A stretch of 64,000 nucleotides of DNA from the NCBI GenBank assembly GCA_940337035.1, contig CALNHX010002706.1, positions 106,440-170,439 of the forward strand, given 5' to 3'. This document shows positions 21,429 to 34,149 of the stretch, in pieces. Every line of letters begins with the position of its first letter. Position 1 is the first letter of the stretch. Source of the stretch: Agriotes lineatus. Lineage: Eukaryota > Arthropoda > Insecta > Coleoptera > Elateridae. The position numbers and the translations under genes were made by a program. The notes below the pieces were generated by a model. The model saw only the letters and a list, made by a program, of their open reading frames with translations, was not told the origin of the DNA and made no database searches.

Positions 21429-21900
21429 CACCTATTTGATAAAGGCTTAATGGTAATAATTTTTCTTGGAACATAAAATACGCTTACATACCGTTTTTCA
21501 AATAGTTCTTCAAGTAAGAAAAATCTTATTGCTCAGTTATTGAATTTTATGGCATTATTAAAGCCACAGAATATACCCAAATTAAAGCTGTCAGTGTCAC
21601 GGTACTGTTTCCACAGTATCGTTTAAATTTACCACGGTTTTTAGTGATACTTATTGTGCATGCGCAGTGGATCACAGCCATTCAGCATCTGTTCCCGAGT
21701 TGGCTCAACTCTTATAATATTTAGCAACTCAAAATTCGCCGTGCTTCAAATGGTGGGAACTTCACAGAGTTATAATATACACTATAATAAATGTAATTTT
21801 ACAATTTACAACAAATTTAGGGGATTTTTACCGTTCGAAGACAATTGTTTGGAGGAGCACAGCGACGGCTCCTATTATTGTCTGAGAACGGTAACGCTTA

Positions 21901-22155
21901 CACCCGTATGCATAGAGGTTCGCCGGCGACTCGCCAGAGTTACGTTATGAATAGTATGTTGGCGGCACTGTACGTCTATGTCTAATTCGAGGTTATCAGG
22001 TTAGGTTTTCTGCAAGTTTTGACAGAAATTGACACAAAATCTAACCTGCTAACCTCGAATTTGACATAGACATACAGTGCCGCCAACATACTATTCATAA
22101 CGAAACTCCGGCGAGTCGCCGGCGAGCCGCTGGCGAACGACTATGCATACGGGTG
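21901..22155. mobile_element. 255-bp hairpin MITE with TTA target duplication
   Basis: Ends CACCCGTATGCATAG / CTATGCATACGGGTG are flanked by TTA (21898-21900 and 22156-22158). The arms extend inward through GTATGTTGGCGGCACTGTA to an internal AGGTTAGGTTTT hairpin, so nearly the entire element is one long palindrome. The TTA duplication suggests the PIF/Harbinger group. The ORF at 21654-21950 overlaps it and is not supported. Confidence 0.8.
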
Positions 22156-22854
22156 TTAATGTTCGACATGCTTATAACATTTTTTGCACGATCGGAATTA
22201 AAATTATACAAAAAAATATAAATTATTTACTGAGAAATTAAAACGAGCGAAATACATCAAAATGATTGAAGTGATATGGCACACATCGGTAGGTAACCAA
22301 GTTGTTATTTATCAAATAAAATTTTGATTGATTTTTAAAAAGGCTGTTCAGTTATTAGATCGGTAAGTAATTTTGCTGTCATCGTAGTTATGGCAACTGG
22401 TAAATTGCACTTACTGTCATGGATGGTAAATAGTTAGAAATGATCGATTATGCAAAAAATCTGTTGACGTGAAGTAAATTGTTTGTCAAATTTGACATTG
22501 TTTATATCATATTTGATGACCAACTCGATTTGAAAAGAGGAAGTGTATCATACTCCGTCTCTTCAAATTGAGTAGGTCGTCTAATTAGATTTAATTTAGA
22601 TGAAGTTGCAGGCTATAGAGTTGTTTTGATGAAGTACGTAGCCTATGCATTATTTTGTCAAACAACCAAAATACACATTAAAGTTTGTGTACCTCTGAAC
22701 TTTTGCAGGAAGTTAATTATTTCACAGGAAGAGAAAGAAGTGTCATTAAAATTCCTCTAGCGGAATTATTGCACAATTTTACGTTGATTGGTGCAAATAA
22801 CACAGCTACTAAATTATGATTGGTTAATAATTAACATGAAGGGGGTGAGTTGAA

Positions 22855-23172
22855 TAGTCTTGAAAATCGAACACAAATTGTTGTTCATAACTTATAACAT
22901 TCAATTAAATTTCTTATCAGTTACACTGAGAGTCCCTCAAGGGTCATTAATGGGTCCTTTACTTTTTGTTATTTATCTCTTTAATTTACATGCGGACTTA
23001 AATACTGCAGTTATTACTCATATGCTGACGATGCGCAATTGCACTACAATTTTAATCTGCCAAGTTTTAACAGAACAATTTTAGGTGTAAACTCAGATTT
23101 AAATAAATTTGTCCAGTACCCTGAAAAACATAGGTTAAAATTTAATAATGATAAATGCTATGTTATTGTGTA
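22855..23172 (+). pseudogene. LINE reverse transcriptase fragment (YADD region)
   Basis: RVPQGSLMGPLLFVIY is followed, after a one-base frameshift, by YSYADDAQLHYNF. Then come LNKFVQYPEKHRLKFNNDKC and YVIV. This is the conserved RT block from motif B' to beyond the YADD catalytic box, of CR1/L2-like type. Nothing recognisable lies on either side. Confidence 0.75.
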
Positions 23173-23331
23173 GGAAAAGGTAAAGTTAAGGATACTTATG
23201 CAATGATGTATTAATTAACATTCATGAGTAGAGAGTGAATTTCTATTTTTTATGATTTTTGTAATGGTTAATAGCAGCTCAGAACTTTTGATAATGTGAC
23301 AGGTAGAAGTGCCAGTTGCAGCCACTTTAAT

Positions 23332-25603
23332 AGTCCAGTCGTTGAAGGTTTTCCGCTCCGAATTCTTTGAACCTTGACCGATTGACATGAAATTTGGTGA
23401 GTAGTTAGAGAATGGCTCAAGGAGCAAAAGTGACATAGCGCCGATGTGCGCTTTTACCCTGAGAGTGGATGCTACCCCTTCTCAGGGGTGGAAATGTGTT
23501 CATTTAAAATAACCCTTGAAATGGATAGAGGGACAAATTCTTAGTACAAAATGTTCTATAAAGTTTTTTTGATAGATCGATATTTTTCGAGCTATTCTCG
23601 ATTGAAGACTTAGATTTTTCGTGATAAAAATGCATGTTTTTGGACGGTTGTTTGCAAATAAGTCGAAAACTTCGGGTTCTATCAAATAAGTTGTAATAAC
23701 CAGAAATAAAGCTTATAAAACAGCAAAGAGATTGCTTTTTTTATGAATGCTCTAGGTCCAAAATAAAGGGAGTTATGGCTCGTTGAAAAAGATTTTATTT
23801 TTTGCAACAACTTGGTTCGAAGTAATCAACGTTAATTAACGAACAACCGATGCATCGGAAAAAACTTATAGAGCATTTTCTGTAGAGATTGGAAAGACCT
23901 TTAAAATGAGCACTGTTAAAAGTCGATTGCAATATAACTAAGCGAGTTACAATGCAAAAACGGTGAGCCACTCGAATTTTTGAAAAAAAAAAAATTGCGA
24001 TAAAACCCCAGCCATTCCACCAGAATTGATATTGACCGTTATCCCTTTACAAATTACTTTATTTTAGTATTACTCATGTAATTCAAAAGTTGGGTCGGGT
24101 TAGAATGCGTATTTTTCGATAAAAATATGATGAAAATGAAAATCGTATTTTTCAAATTTCTTAAAAAAATACCTTATTTTCAAAATAACTGAAACTAAAA
24201 ACAAAACGTAAAAAATAATATAGTACAAAAATGTGAGTTTTTTCTTAACGAACATTTTAGTTTTTTTTATTTCTGTAGGAAAAAAAATAACGGAAATATA
24301 AATGTTAGAAGTTTGCATTATAGTGCGCGGACCACCCCTCCCGAGCTCTTCAACCCTTTACTTTTTGAATATGCAGGGTTTGAGCTCATCGAAATGTATA
24401 TGATCTTATAGCCCTTAAAATTACCTGTAAAATGGTGTTAGAATGGACGTTGTAGCTTTAAAATTAGGGGAGTTATGGTAAAAAATCCAATCGCATTTTT
24501 TCGGAGCATAAAAATTTTTCCATTCCACATAATTTTGGAGCTTCATAGATGATCATATGTACGTGTATCGTGCATACCTATACTTACATAAATGTATATG
24601 TATATATATATAGTCTGTCAGCGAATTGAGTTCACATAAGGGGTAAATGGCAATTTTTTTTTGAGTTAGATGCTAATATTCTTGGAATCACTCCTGATTG
24701 TTCTCAAACTACGATTTTGAGATTAATCAAATTAATTAATATACAGGGTGTTTTCAGAATTGAGATTTAAAAAATTGCCAGGAGTAGACTACTATTATTA
24801 GAAGGGATAACACTTTCAGAGAAATCGGAGTACTTTGAATTTTGAATTTTTATACCAACATACTTTTTATCGTGGCTGTAGGAGATACTATTACTGGTTC
24901 ACGAAATAAGATGTTTAAAAAAAACAATAGAGTGCCTCCTGCGGTCACGATAAAAGGTATGTTGGTATAAAAAAATTTAAAAAAAATTTATCAAAGTAGG
25001 TCGATTTGTCTGAAAATTGAGAATCTGATATTACTCTTCATTCTAAACAGCTTTCCTTAATACTTTTTTTGTTATATCTTCTAATAATGGTAGTTTACTC
25101 TTGACAATTTTTTAAAGCTCAATTCTAAAAACACCCTGTATATTAATTAATTTGATCGATTTTCTCAAAATCTTAGTTTGAGAACAAGCAGGAGTGATTC
25201 CGAAAATATCAGCATCTAACTTCAAAAAATTTGCCATTTACATCTTATGTGAATTCAATCCGTGGACACATGTACATATAATATATCTTTTTAAATTAAT
25301 TTAGGCATAGGGGGTGGTTTTTTAAAGGTTGAAAATTTTGAATATATCGTAAATCATGTTCGAGAACACGAAAGAAGCTTTATTCTACATAATTAAATAA
25401 GATGCGAATCCATAACATGGTTAAACCTGCATTTTACAAAAAAAATTCATTTTCACCCCTTTAAAAACAAAAAGCGCAAGTCGGACATATGTCACTTTTA
25501 AAGTTAAGGGTAAGATGAGCTTAATTCCAAATGTTCATAAAAATCAATGGAGGTTCAAAGAATTCTGAGGTAATAGCATATTTTTACCTTCAACGACTGG
25601 ACT
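23332..25603. mobile_element. 2.3-kb non-coding element with 18-bp terminal inverted repeats
   Basis: AGTCCAGTCGTTGAAGGT at 23332-23349 is perfectly complemented at 25586-25603. The interior is AT-rich with no transposase similarity. It contains a large nested palindrome (24612-25265). The minus-strand ORFs here are low-complexity artefacts. I did not identify a target duplication. Confidence 0.55.
24612..25265. repeat. Nested palindrome with CAGGGTGTTTT foldback in its centre
   Basis: The outer arms pair GAGTTCACATAAGGGGTAAATGGCAA (from about 24630) with TTGCCATTTACATCTTATGTGAATTC (to about 25256). At the centre, TATACAGGGTGTTTT (about 24753) and AAAACACCCTGTATA (about 25126) bracket a second set of arms including TACCAACATAC / GTATGTTGGTA. 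Total arm length is about 300 bp. Confidence 0.7.
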
Positions 25604-26081
25604 GTAAGGCAAATTTTTACTTTTGAATATTGTAAAATGTGATATTGCAAAAAGATAATTATTTATGGAATAATATATTATCATATTCATAAAAATTAAT
25701 TTTAAAATACAAAATATTACTCGAATGAATATAAAGAAAGAATATAGCCTATACAATTAAAAGTAAGTTAGCCTATTTCACCATTTTCGGCCACGTAAAC
25801 ACCAGTTGGGGCCAGACGTGGCACCATTTGAGGCCATTATTAATAAAACACTTGCATAATCTTAATGATTTTATTTAAAAATATACATGCAAGGTATTAA
25901 ATGAAATATGGGTGTATAAAAATAAAAAACATTGCAAAAATAAATGTACAGGTGAATAAGTTTTGTGACATGAAAACTATTGCAAGTAATCGTCCATTTC
26001 AGGAACTGCAAACGCGCCTATTGACATAACCTGTTTAGGAGGAGAAATCACTTGAACAATTTAATCCTTCTCATATGTAAT

Positions 26082-29000
26082 TTAATTTTTTTTGTCTGAC
26101 CATTTCCAGTTATTCAAGGCTCGTTTCATAGTACTGACAGTGTATTCACCACAATGAATTTTGGTTATATTTCCAGGATAAAAATTATCTTCATAGCGTA
26201 CAATAACATACAAGTTCTCACTTAGTTCTCTTCCACTGTCACCTATATTTTCCTTCTGATGTTTTGGTACTTCTACTTGTCTGTCATTATTCTCTACTTC
26301 ATTTAAAACTTCTCGTTTTTGTTCAGCTGCAACTCCATTATCTACTAACTTACTTTCACTTACTTTTTCCACGTTTAGTGCTTCTTTTTGCCGCTCCGCA
26401 ATAGTTCCATTACTATCCCTTCTTCCATCCTTTCCTAATATATTATTATTTTCTTTGTCTGATATTTTTTGCCTTTTCAGTTTGTTTTTATTTGCTGCTG
26501 CATTCATACGATTCTGCTTGTTTTCTTCTCTTTTTTTCCTGTTTTTTTCCTTCTTCTCAATAAGGTCCAATTTCTCTTTTTCTCTTTTTTCTGCGTCAGC
26601 TAGCCAACGCTCTGATGTTAATACACTTGATACGTATTCCTTTTTACTTTGTTTTTCTTTCTGTTTTATTTCAGGTATCACTAATATGCTACTTAAAATG
26701 TTTATTTTATTGTTTTTATCTTGACAGGTATTTGCTTCGTCTATGGCAATATTTTTTTTGTTTTCTGTGTTCTACGGCAGTTTCATATCAACGGTTGTAG
26801 ATGTGTTGAAATCATCAGAGTGAACAATGTCGGTAGTATTTAAAAAGTTAGTTTTCCCATCTATTTTACCTTCACCCCTTGACTCTTCATTTTGATTTTT
26901 TGTGTAGACTTCTTCTTGGTTACTATTTGCTCCATTTTCAAACAGCAGAGTGTCACTGGCTAAGTCTAATATTTCTAGTTCGTTGGCACCATCAGAATTT
27001 TGAAATTCACGGAATGGAAATTCTATAATGTCTTAGGCAACAATAGGCACAGCTTCTAAGACGTCCTCGCTTATGTCGCATTTTATTTTTTCCATACATC
27101 ACAAAGCATTTCAGCATTCTTAATAGTAGTTTTTTCTCCTTGGTGATCTTTGGCTTTGAACTCATGTAAAATGGCATTATCTATTTTTGATTCAACGTAT
27201 GTCAGACATTCCTCTTTAAAATTGCCAAAATATGTTTCAGTTTTCGCCGGTTACTCAGAAGTAAACAAACTTGTTTTGTCATGTTCAAGCCTCCACTTTC
27301 TAATTGATTTTTTCCAGTGACATTTTAGAGGAAAGAAAACGGCAACATCCAAGAACTGTAGGATATGGGTGGTATTCGGATATAGGCATACCACTATTAT
27401 CCCACTTTCTAAGCAAAATCTACTAAACTGCAAACTTGAACATGAGGAATGTCCGTCTAGAAATACGACAACTGGCAATGTGTACTCTTGCTTCACCAAA
27501 CATGTTTAGGGTCTTCGAGAACTGAAACGTCATTGCCAAGATCAGATAGGACGTTTTCAAACCATTTTCTAATTTTTTCCGATGTACTTACTGCACGCGC
27601 TTTGCTAATAAATTCCGAATGCTTGACTGAGAGCTCAGGGTGTCGAGTCATAAAACTTTCGAACCATTTACGCCCAGGAAGGTTATTGAAAAAAGGCGTT
27701 TTTTGTTTAGTTTCATTCAATAGTTTTTTAACTGAATAGCAAAGTCCATTATTATTAACAGGAAACCCTTTTTCACATGATTTTTTCATCCATTCACACA
27801 GCATATTTTCTAGATCATCGCTCAGTACACATTTTGATCCCACTTTTCCAAAAGTTTTAAGTCGACTGCCGTTCACTTTATACTGCTATAGTTTTAAGCC
27901 CTACCAATCAACTTTGTTAACATTGCCAAATTAATGGACATTTCATGAAAGCTCAGAGTGAGATATTTTATATAACTGCAAAGCTAAAACTTGAATTTGC
28001 CAGAATGAATACATTTGTAATGAGATGCCAGTAATTGCAAAATAATTAATTAATGAACGCAATAAGCAAAGCTCAATTTGAACAGGGATCTAAGTTGAAT
28101 GTAAGTTCAGTTAATTGATTAGGTTTGTGCTAAAGTAAATTCCAAGCCGAATGAAATTTAATAATTACAAGATGGATCACAAACGCAAGGGAATGAAGCG
28201 TAGAATTCAGATACAGTTTAATAGTGAAATCCAGCCATGGTTTTATAAGAAAGGTAATTGAAAGATAGATAAGCTTATAAACATGCAACGAGCAGATAAG
28301 AAGGAAGGCATTAAAGCATTTGAAGGAAACCGTAAGAATAAAAAAGCAAGGGTTATAGAAAGTGCAGAAAAGAAGACAGCATATGAACTTAAAAATGTGT
28401 GTTAAATAAAACAGTGAATTCAAAGGAAGCCAGTGCAGGAAATGCGCGAATTAAATACTCTAATCAGTGCAGTGACATGTAAATATTTAAAAGCAAATTA
28501 AAAAGACGTGCAGTGACAAATAGACACGCAAAATTAGTATAAATGTAAACAATTATTTTAGATGTAATATTAGTGTACAAAATCCTAGTTTTAAGTAGAA
28601 TTTATTGTTAAAAGTCAGTATTTTGAACCATGTTAACATCCGTAATTAATTTGAAACTAACTAGCTTTTGTTTATAACAAAGAAAAAAAAAGACAAATGA
28701 ATAAATTAATGGCTTAACGTGTGAAATTGTGCTCTGTATTAAAATGAAAATTTCTGATATTAAAAATAAAAATACATGTTTGAAACTTTACCAGTGTGTT
28801 GAGCAAATTTTTGTGTCGATGTGGTATTATTTTTAACAAAATCCGCCACCAAAAATTATTGAGGTGTCCGATGCTGTTTGACATAACCTCGATCCGAAGC
28901 AGCCTTAGTTCCGACAGCTACGAGGAGGTCGACCAGTCCAGCTAGCACATTGGGGAAGACATCAGTGCCACTCACAAGCCCGTCGGGTACGTACCCACGC

Positions 29001-29944
29001 CCCAACAGCAGGATTCGACCCATAGCAGCCCCGCAACAAGGTCAGAGTAGCTACAAACCCTCCGATTTGAGAAAGACTAGTGCAGGTACTGTTCATTCTA
29101 AAACTAATTAAGTGAGCACCGGGAAATTCATGCATGCGTAATAAGAGCAATACTCAATGCAATCCAGGCCAGTTCCATCGCCGTACGAGTGACTCTAGTC
29201 TGCCAGGAAGCTCAAAATCCATTATTTGAGGTTATCCGTTAGTGTGATGCAGACCCACGACAAAATAAACAATTGGGAGATAGAAGCGGGCCCCATAAAC
29301 AAATGCTAGAAACCAATGAGGATTAATGCCGCGAAAACCAACTAATTTAAATAGTTACCAATAGAACTGTGATCGATTTCACTTGTTTTGTTTATTCAAT
29401 TTGACGCGATCTTGGAAACGGCGTCCATATTGGCTTATATTTGACCCAATTTCAGTTTCGATTGTGCGCAGTTAAGCGTATGCGGAGACAGATCCGTATT
29501 TAATAATTTTAATAAATTATGCATTCAGGGTGGACCCAACCGAGATGAGTCTGTGCTTTATCGATTTGAGCTAGCGTATTATTGGATTAATTTCAGATAA
29601 ATAAAATATTATAAAGGGCATACAACTATTTACTTTTATCTATCAATTTACAAGTAACTTTTAATCAACCTAAGATTTGATAACACGAATACGAAAAATA
29701 TTTGCGTGGTACCCTTATTTAAAAATGTAATTTATAACATATTACAACAATAAGCAGACATACCATTGCAATACCTGATTGTAATTCTTGCAATGTTGAA
29801 TGTCTTGGATGCTGTCAAAGCAGGCATTCCATTCTCAACAGCCCTTAGTGCATTTTCTAACTGCTCAGGAGTGTAATTAAATAAGGTAATTTTTTGCTTA
29901 CTTTTTGGCTTTAGCGTCTGATTTAATTTATTACTTCTTGCCAT
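26082..29944 (-). pseudogene. pogo-like transposase with LTR-like insertion and deleted first catalytic Asp
   Basis: The N-terminal HTH starts at 29944 (YTPEQLENALRAVENG ... TFNIARITI) and runs to 29771. It resumes at 27883. Removing the intervening insertion plus one 4-bp repeat restores RITIR YKVNGSR exactly. The CENP-B-like domain follows (LPGRKWFESFMTRHPELSVK), ending at VLEDPKH near 27495. The next segment, 27499-27251, starts directly at PVVVFLDGHSS (second Asp) and continues with NTTHILQFLDVA (third Asp). The block with the first Asp has therefore been deleted. The C-terminal 26681-26082 part is Lys/Glu-rich and ends in a small module, YVIVRYEDNFYPGNI ... NNWKWSDKK. Stops in 26682-27250 confirm decay. 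Confidence 0.75.
27884..29770. mobile_element. 1.9-kb TG...CA insertion with 4-bp target duplication (LTR-like)
   Basis: The insertion begins TGCTATAG and ends CATTGCA, with ATAC at 27880-27883 and 29771-29774. Excision rejoins the pogo reading frame perfectly, which supports these boundaries independently of the short duplication. TG...CA ends with a 4-bp duplication fit an LTR retroelement. I see no internal direct LTR pair and no gag/pol, so it may be a long solo LTR or a non-autonomous element. A moderately GC-rich stretch (about 28860-29080) has an interrupted open frame of no recognised family. Confidence 0.65.
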
Positions 29945-30220
29945 TTTTCCTAGAAATTTTGTCCATCGAAAAATGCAATTTCATCTTGCTCTTCCGAATA
30001 ATTTGATTGCATTATATCTGCTAGAGACAGTTTAATAATAAAAATTATAATAAATTGGAATTGCTTATGCTAAACATTCTGTGGTCTCAAATGGAAATTA
30101 GGATGTATCGGTTTCGGCCATAGTGGCCGCAACTAGTAAACCACTACACCAGTTAAGGCCATTATAATGGCCGCTACTCCATATTTGTACTAATCTTTTG
30201 TACCAGTGTCGGCCACCTCG

Positions 30221-31130
30221 AATTTTAAATAAATATTTCGTATAAAGCATGTTATGCTCTTAAACACAAGTACCTTAAACGTATCTCTAAATTGTAATTT
30301 CAAACTTACTAAGCTATCTTAGAAGCACAACGTACAAGAAGTGACTGTTCATGCGCGCGTTTCTTAACAAAATCCTTAAGAAAATGGGAAAAATTGAAGA
30401 CACCAACTTTTAGTTTCCGCCATTAAATATTCGCGAGCGACAACTACTGAGATTTTTGATCACTTATACATGACATATTCAAATTTTTCGTGGTAAAATT
30501 AAGATTTGATCTTGTGAAACCTCGTAACTTATTATATAGAAAATAAGGAGATTGTCGCCGCAAATGGTACCCCATTATATAGAAAACTGGAATTATTTGA
30601 GATACATTTTTTTACACTTGTTTGCCTTTTTTGTGGTTTTAGGCATATTTAATTTTATATGCATGTTTAATGTTTTTTTTCCTTTTCTTAAAGTATACTG
30701 TTTTAAATATTAAAAAAGTTGTACTTAATTAACATATCTGGACGCTTACTTTTTAAATCGTAACGTATCCCTTAATAAATTGTGCAAAACCTCTATATGC
30801 TCATGATTCATTGGCCATGAAGCAGCCCGTAAAAACAAATAACAAAGGCTCTAATCACAACACTGCGACTTGTCACATTAAAATTAAAAATGCCAATGCC
30901 AGTGTTACTGCAACTGTCGACGAGTACATACGTGCTACCTTAATTTATACTTAAAAATGTCTAAATCGAAAACAATGCCAGATGACAAGATTAGGGTTTC
31001 CCTGAACACAAAAACGAAAACAGCAAAATATTTTAAAGAGCTTGCGTAAAAACTGTCAGTAACTTACTATTCGAAAAGACATTAGTAATTAAAAGCAATA
31101 TTTTTTAGATTCAAAGCAACAAGAAGTACA
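30221..31130. other. No recognised feature
   Basis: The stretch is AT-rich with no convincing ORF, RNA gene or repeat ends. TGGTACCCCATTATATAG near 30570 and similar fragments are not informative. Confidence 0.3.
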
Positions 31131-31350
31131 ATAGTTTCGATGTTCGACCGTGCTACAGTACAGACGTCAAGCGAGATTGTGACTAATTATTGCAGTGCAT
31201 CAATTTATTAACAATTTTCGGTACATCGTGTTGTTTTTACTAAACCGTGCTCGAATAGTGCTTACCACCCCGCACCAGAAGAGCCAGTTTCTGGCCTCGT
31301 CGAAGCAAAGCGATAAACTTTTTACCCTTACTGCACAAAACAGAAACCTA

Positions 31351-33004
31351 CAATGACCTCTACAACTCCTATAAAAACACCCTTACTCAGCGAAAAATCT
31401 AAAATGGAAGCAGACACCTCCGATTTAGAATACTAAATTTACAACTTCCAGCTATATTTCACATATGACTACCACAACTACTATCCTCCAATGGAACATC
31501 AATGGCTACAAATCCCACCTGGAGCAATACAAGATCTTAACATCAAAACACCAACCCATATGTCTATGTCTGCAAGAAACTAATTTTAAACAATCAGAGA
31601 TAACAACAATAAAAGGTTACCAAATATACCGTAAAGATAGAGAAACAGATGCCCACGGCGCCGGCGGAGTCGCAATAGTGGTGCAGAACCGAATACACTC
31701 AGAAGAAGTCCCGATCACAACCGAATTAGAAGCGATTGCGGTGAAACTAGGGCTAACCAAAAATCAAATGACATTATGTAACATCTATATCCCGCCATCT
31801 AAAGATATCTCCCAGCAACAACTTGAAAGCATAGTTCAACAACTACCATCACCGTTTTTAATATGCGGTGACTTCAATAGCCACAACATTATGTGGGGTT
31901 CGACCTAAACAAACCCAAAAGGCCGTATAGTCGAAAAAATCATAGAACACGACGACGTAGTACTATTAAACAGCAGAGCCCCTACTCATTTTTATTCAGC
32001 TTCTCAACGATTGACCTAACCCTACGTGACCCTATAACTGCGGCTACAATGGACTGGGAACTACTTAAATATCTTTACGACAGTGACCACTTCCCAATCA
32101 AAATTTCACTGCCTAACACATTACCCCCCAAAAATCACGGCAGTACGCAAATGGAAATTAAACCAAGCAAATTGGATACTCTATGCAGATTTAACTGAGC
32201 ATAAGTGTTTGACAATCAGAAATGCGGATGATCCAAGTACACTCGTAAGAAACTTCACATCAATGATCCTTAATGCAGCAGAGCAATCAATAGGTAAGAA
32301 ATCCAACCCACCAACACATCGAGCTGCTCCTTGGTGGAACGTTGAATGTGCGAAAACCATCAAAGCAAGCAGAAAAGCATTCAACTATTACAAAAAACAC
32401 CGTAACGTTGAAAACTTAATCAACTTCAAGAAGTGCCGAGCCCTAGCACGATTAACCATCAAAAGAAGTAAGAAGCAATCATGGGAAAAGTATGTCTCCT
32501 CCTTGAACAGTGACACACCGATTAAGGAAGTCTGGAATAAAATTCGAAGAATTAAAGGTATAAATATACAAAATAACTTAGCCTCATTATCGGAAAATAA
32601 TACACACTATACCACACCAGCAGACATTGCAAATATACTCGCAAGATACTTCCACCGTAACTTCAATAACAACTTTGATAACTCTAGCACCATCAACAAC
32701 AACTCACCTGATACAGAAGTAATCGAATGAAACATAGACCAGTCCAAAGTTACCGCTATCAACCTTCCTTTCACCATATGGGAATTGGATGTATGCCTAA
32801 AAGAATGTAAATCCACAAGCCCAGGGATTGACGACATTCCATACGAAAGGCTTCAGAATTTACCCACAAATAGTAAAGAACACCTACTAAAAATCTACAA
32901 TTACCTGTGGCAAAACAACTATTTTTCTGATGAGTGGCGCGAAGCGATTATCGTACCAATTCTGAAACCAAATAAAACCGAAACTGACCCGGCAAGCTAC
33001 AAAT
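31351..33004 (+). pseudogene. I/Jockey-like LINE ORF2, cut off inside the RT domain
   Basis: The endonuclease domain starts at 31465 with ILQWNINGYKSHLEQ. It continues with CLCLQETNF, GAGGVAIVVQN and LICGDFNSHNIMWG. A frameshift near 31895 is followed by STIDLTL and SDHFPIKI, the C-terminal endonuclease motifs. Then comes a linker with APWWNVECAKTIKASRKAF and the start of RT (SPGIDDIPYERL, WREAIIVPILKP, DPASYK). It stops just where RPIS would follow. A 27-codon ORF at 31351-31434 precedes it and could be an ORF1 remnant or uORF. Several short frame breaks are present. 3' loss is unusual for LINEs, which normally lose the 5' end. Confidence 0.8.
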
Positions 33005-33215
33005 TTTTGCAAAAATAATTCTAGTTTTTTTCATTATTAGGTTTTCTGACGTACAATGACAAATGATGGCATAACTGGATGCACAATTGTTTGCTCTACA
33101 AAAAACCTATGTACAAGTTTGCTCTAAAATAATCAGGGAAGCAAATATTTGCATATAAAGAAATTACCATTGAAAACCCTATGGTGCGTAAATCATTTCT
33201 ACACCCTGTATATAT

Positions 33216-33605
33216 TAAATGTAACTATAGCCTTGTTAGTAAAGCGATAACGAAACTTGAAAAGCAGGGCGTTTCTTTGGTTGAAATAGTAGAACTAGTT
33301 CAAACTTGAAACAAAATACACGTGCTATGCAATGATCAGTTGGGCATATCGTAGCTCAAAAATTGGTTGAAGTGCTAATGATAAATACTGGATATAAAGC
33401 GTTATCTAATATAACATGTGTTTTACAAAGTGAATTTGTAGAGGACTTGGAAATCGATTCTTCAGTTATACCAAAGCTTAAATTTGCCTCAGCAACAAGC
33501 GTAGATGTACAAAGTGGTTTCTGCAATTTCAATATTCAAAATAATTTTACAATGGATTATTTACAGCAACACATAATATACTGTTTCAAAAAGCAAAATT
33601 AAGTT
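33216..33605 (+). pseudogene. hAT-type transposase C-terminal dimerisation fragment
   Basis: The 33363-33602 ORF ends with LKFASATSVDVQSGFCNF, then NNFTMDYLQQHIIYCF. This resembles the hAT C-terminal signature (FxxxTSxDVERSFSxYK ... NRxSFTxENLxxxIxxxC), with the ERSFS block degraded to QSGFC. The preceding coding sequence (LAQKLVEVLM...) is too short to assign further. It is a relic. Confidence 0.5.
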
Positions 33606-33663
33606 TTTTATTAGAAATAAAATGTTTGTGCTCTTTTCTACTTTTTGTGCTTAGTATAAAGTT

Positions 33664-34002
33664 TTTTATCTACGACCACTACTAAAAGTAGGCTTTTTAG
33701 CGTTATAAAACTACAATTTCGAACTGGAAGTGAAGTTGTAAAGTTATTCTAGTTGCTTCTTGCGTTACAGCTAAAGTGTTTTTTAAATACTTAACGCGTT
33801 ATGTAATGAATACAGTCAGATGTGGAGTATTAATAATTACATTTCGTAACTGGCCTTAACAGTACTGGCCTCGCAAACAATTGCCCGCGCGGCATGGATT
33901 ACTGTTTATTATGACATAAATTAGAAGTGTCCTAGATGCAAACCTTTGTTAAATCTATATTTATGGATTAATAACAGTAAAATTAAGGTCGTAGATAAAA
34001 TA
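33664..34002. repeat. Possible MITE bounded by TTTATCTACGACC inverted repeats
   Basis: TTTTATCTACGACC near 33666 and GGTCGTAGATAAAA near 33988 are complementary and enclose about 340 bp of non-coding sequence. No clear target duplication was found. Confidence 0.4.
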
Positions 34003-34149
34003 TTGTATGCAACGCGTGCTAAAAGTCGTTTATGCACGAAACATGAAAATTATGAAACAAACCCGAAGGCACTTGTTGCATAAATAGCTATTAAGTGCTC
34101 ATTTTCCATTTTTTATGCTTATAAATCTGCTCTCTATTCATGACACTGT

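Larger units (their letters stand above)
20672..21480. mobile_element. P-like (THAP) element debris
   Basis: TAGAGTTCTTATATAGATAAGAGTTGAGACAACG at 20670-20703 matches the end of the THAP-containing element at 52767. A second partial copy (AAAGAGTTGAGACAACG) lies near 20897 in the same orientation. A THAP-coding fragment lies at 21300-21428 on the minus strand. I could not find the opposite terminal repeat. Confidence 0.45.
25780..30220 (-). mobile_element. Second pogo-like transposon, interrupted
   Basis: GGCCA/TGGCC-rich subterminal clusters occur at 25790-25850 (TTCGGCCACG, GGGGCCAGACGTGGC) and 30105-30215 (TTCGGCCATAGTGGCCGC, GGCCATTATAATGGCC). They bracket a minus-strand pogo-type transposase gene. 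I could not define exact terminal repeats. A 1.9-kb TG...CA insertion (27884-29770) splits the gene. Confidence 0.55.
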
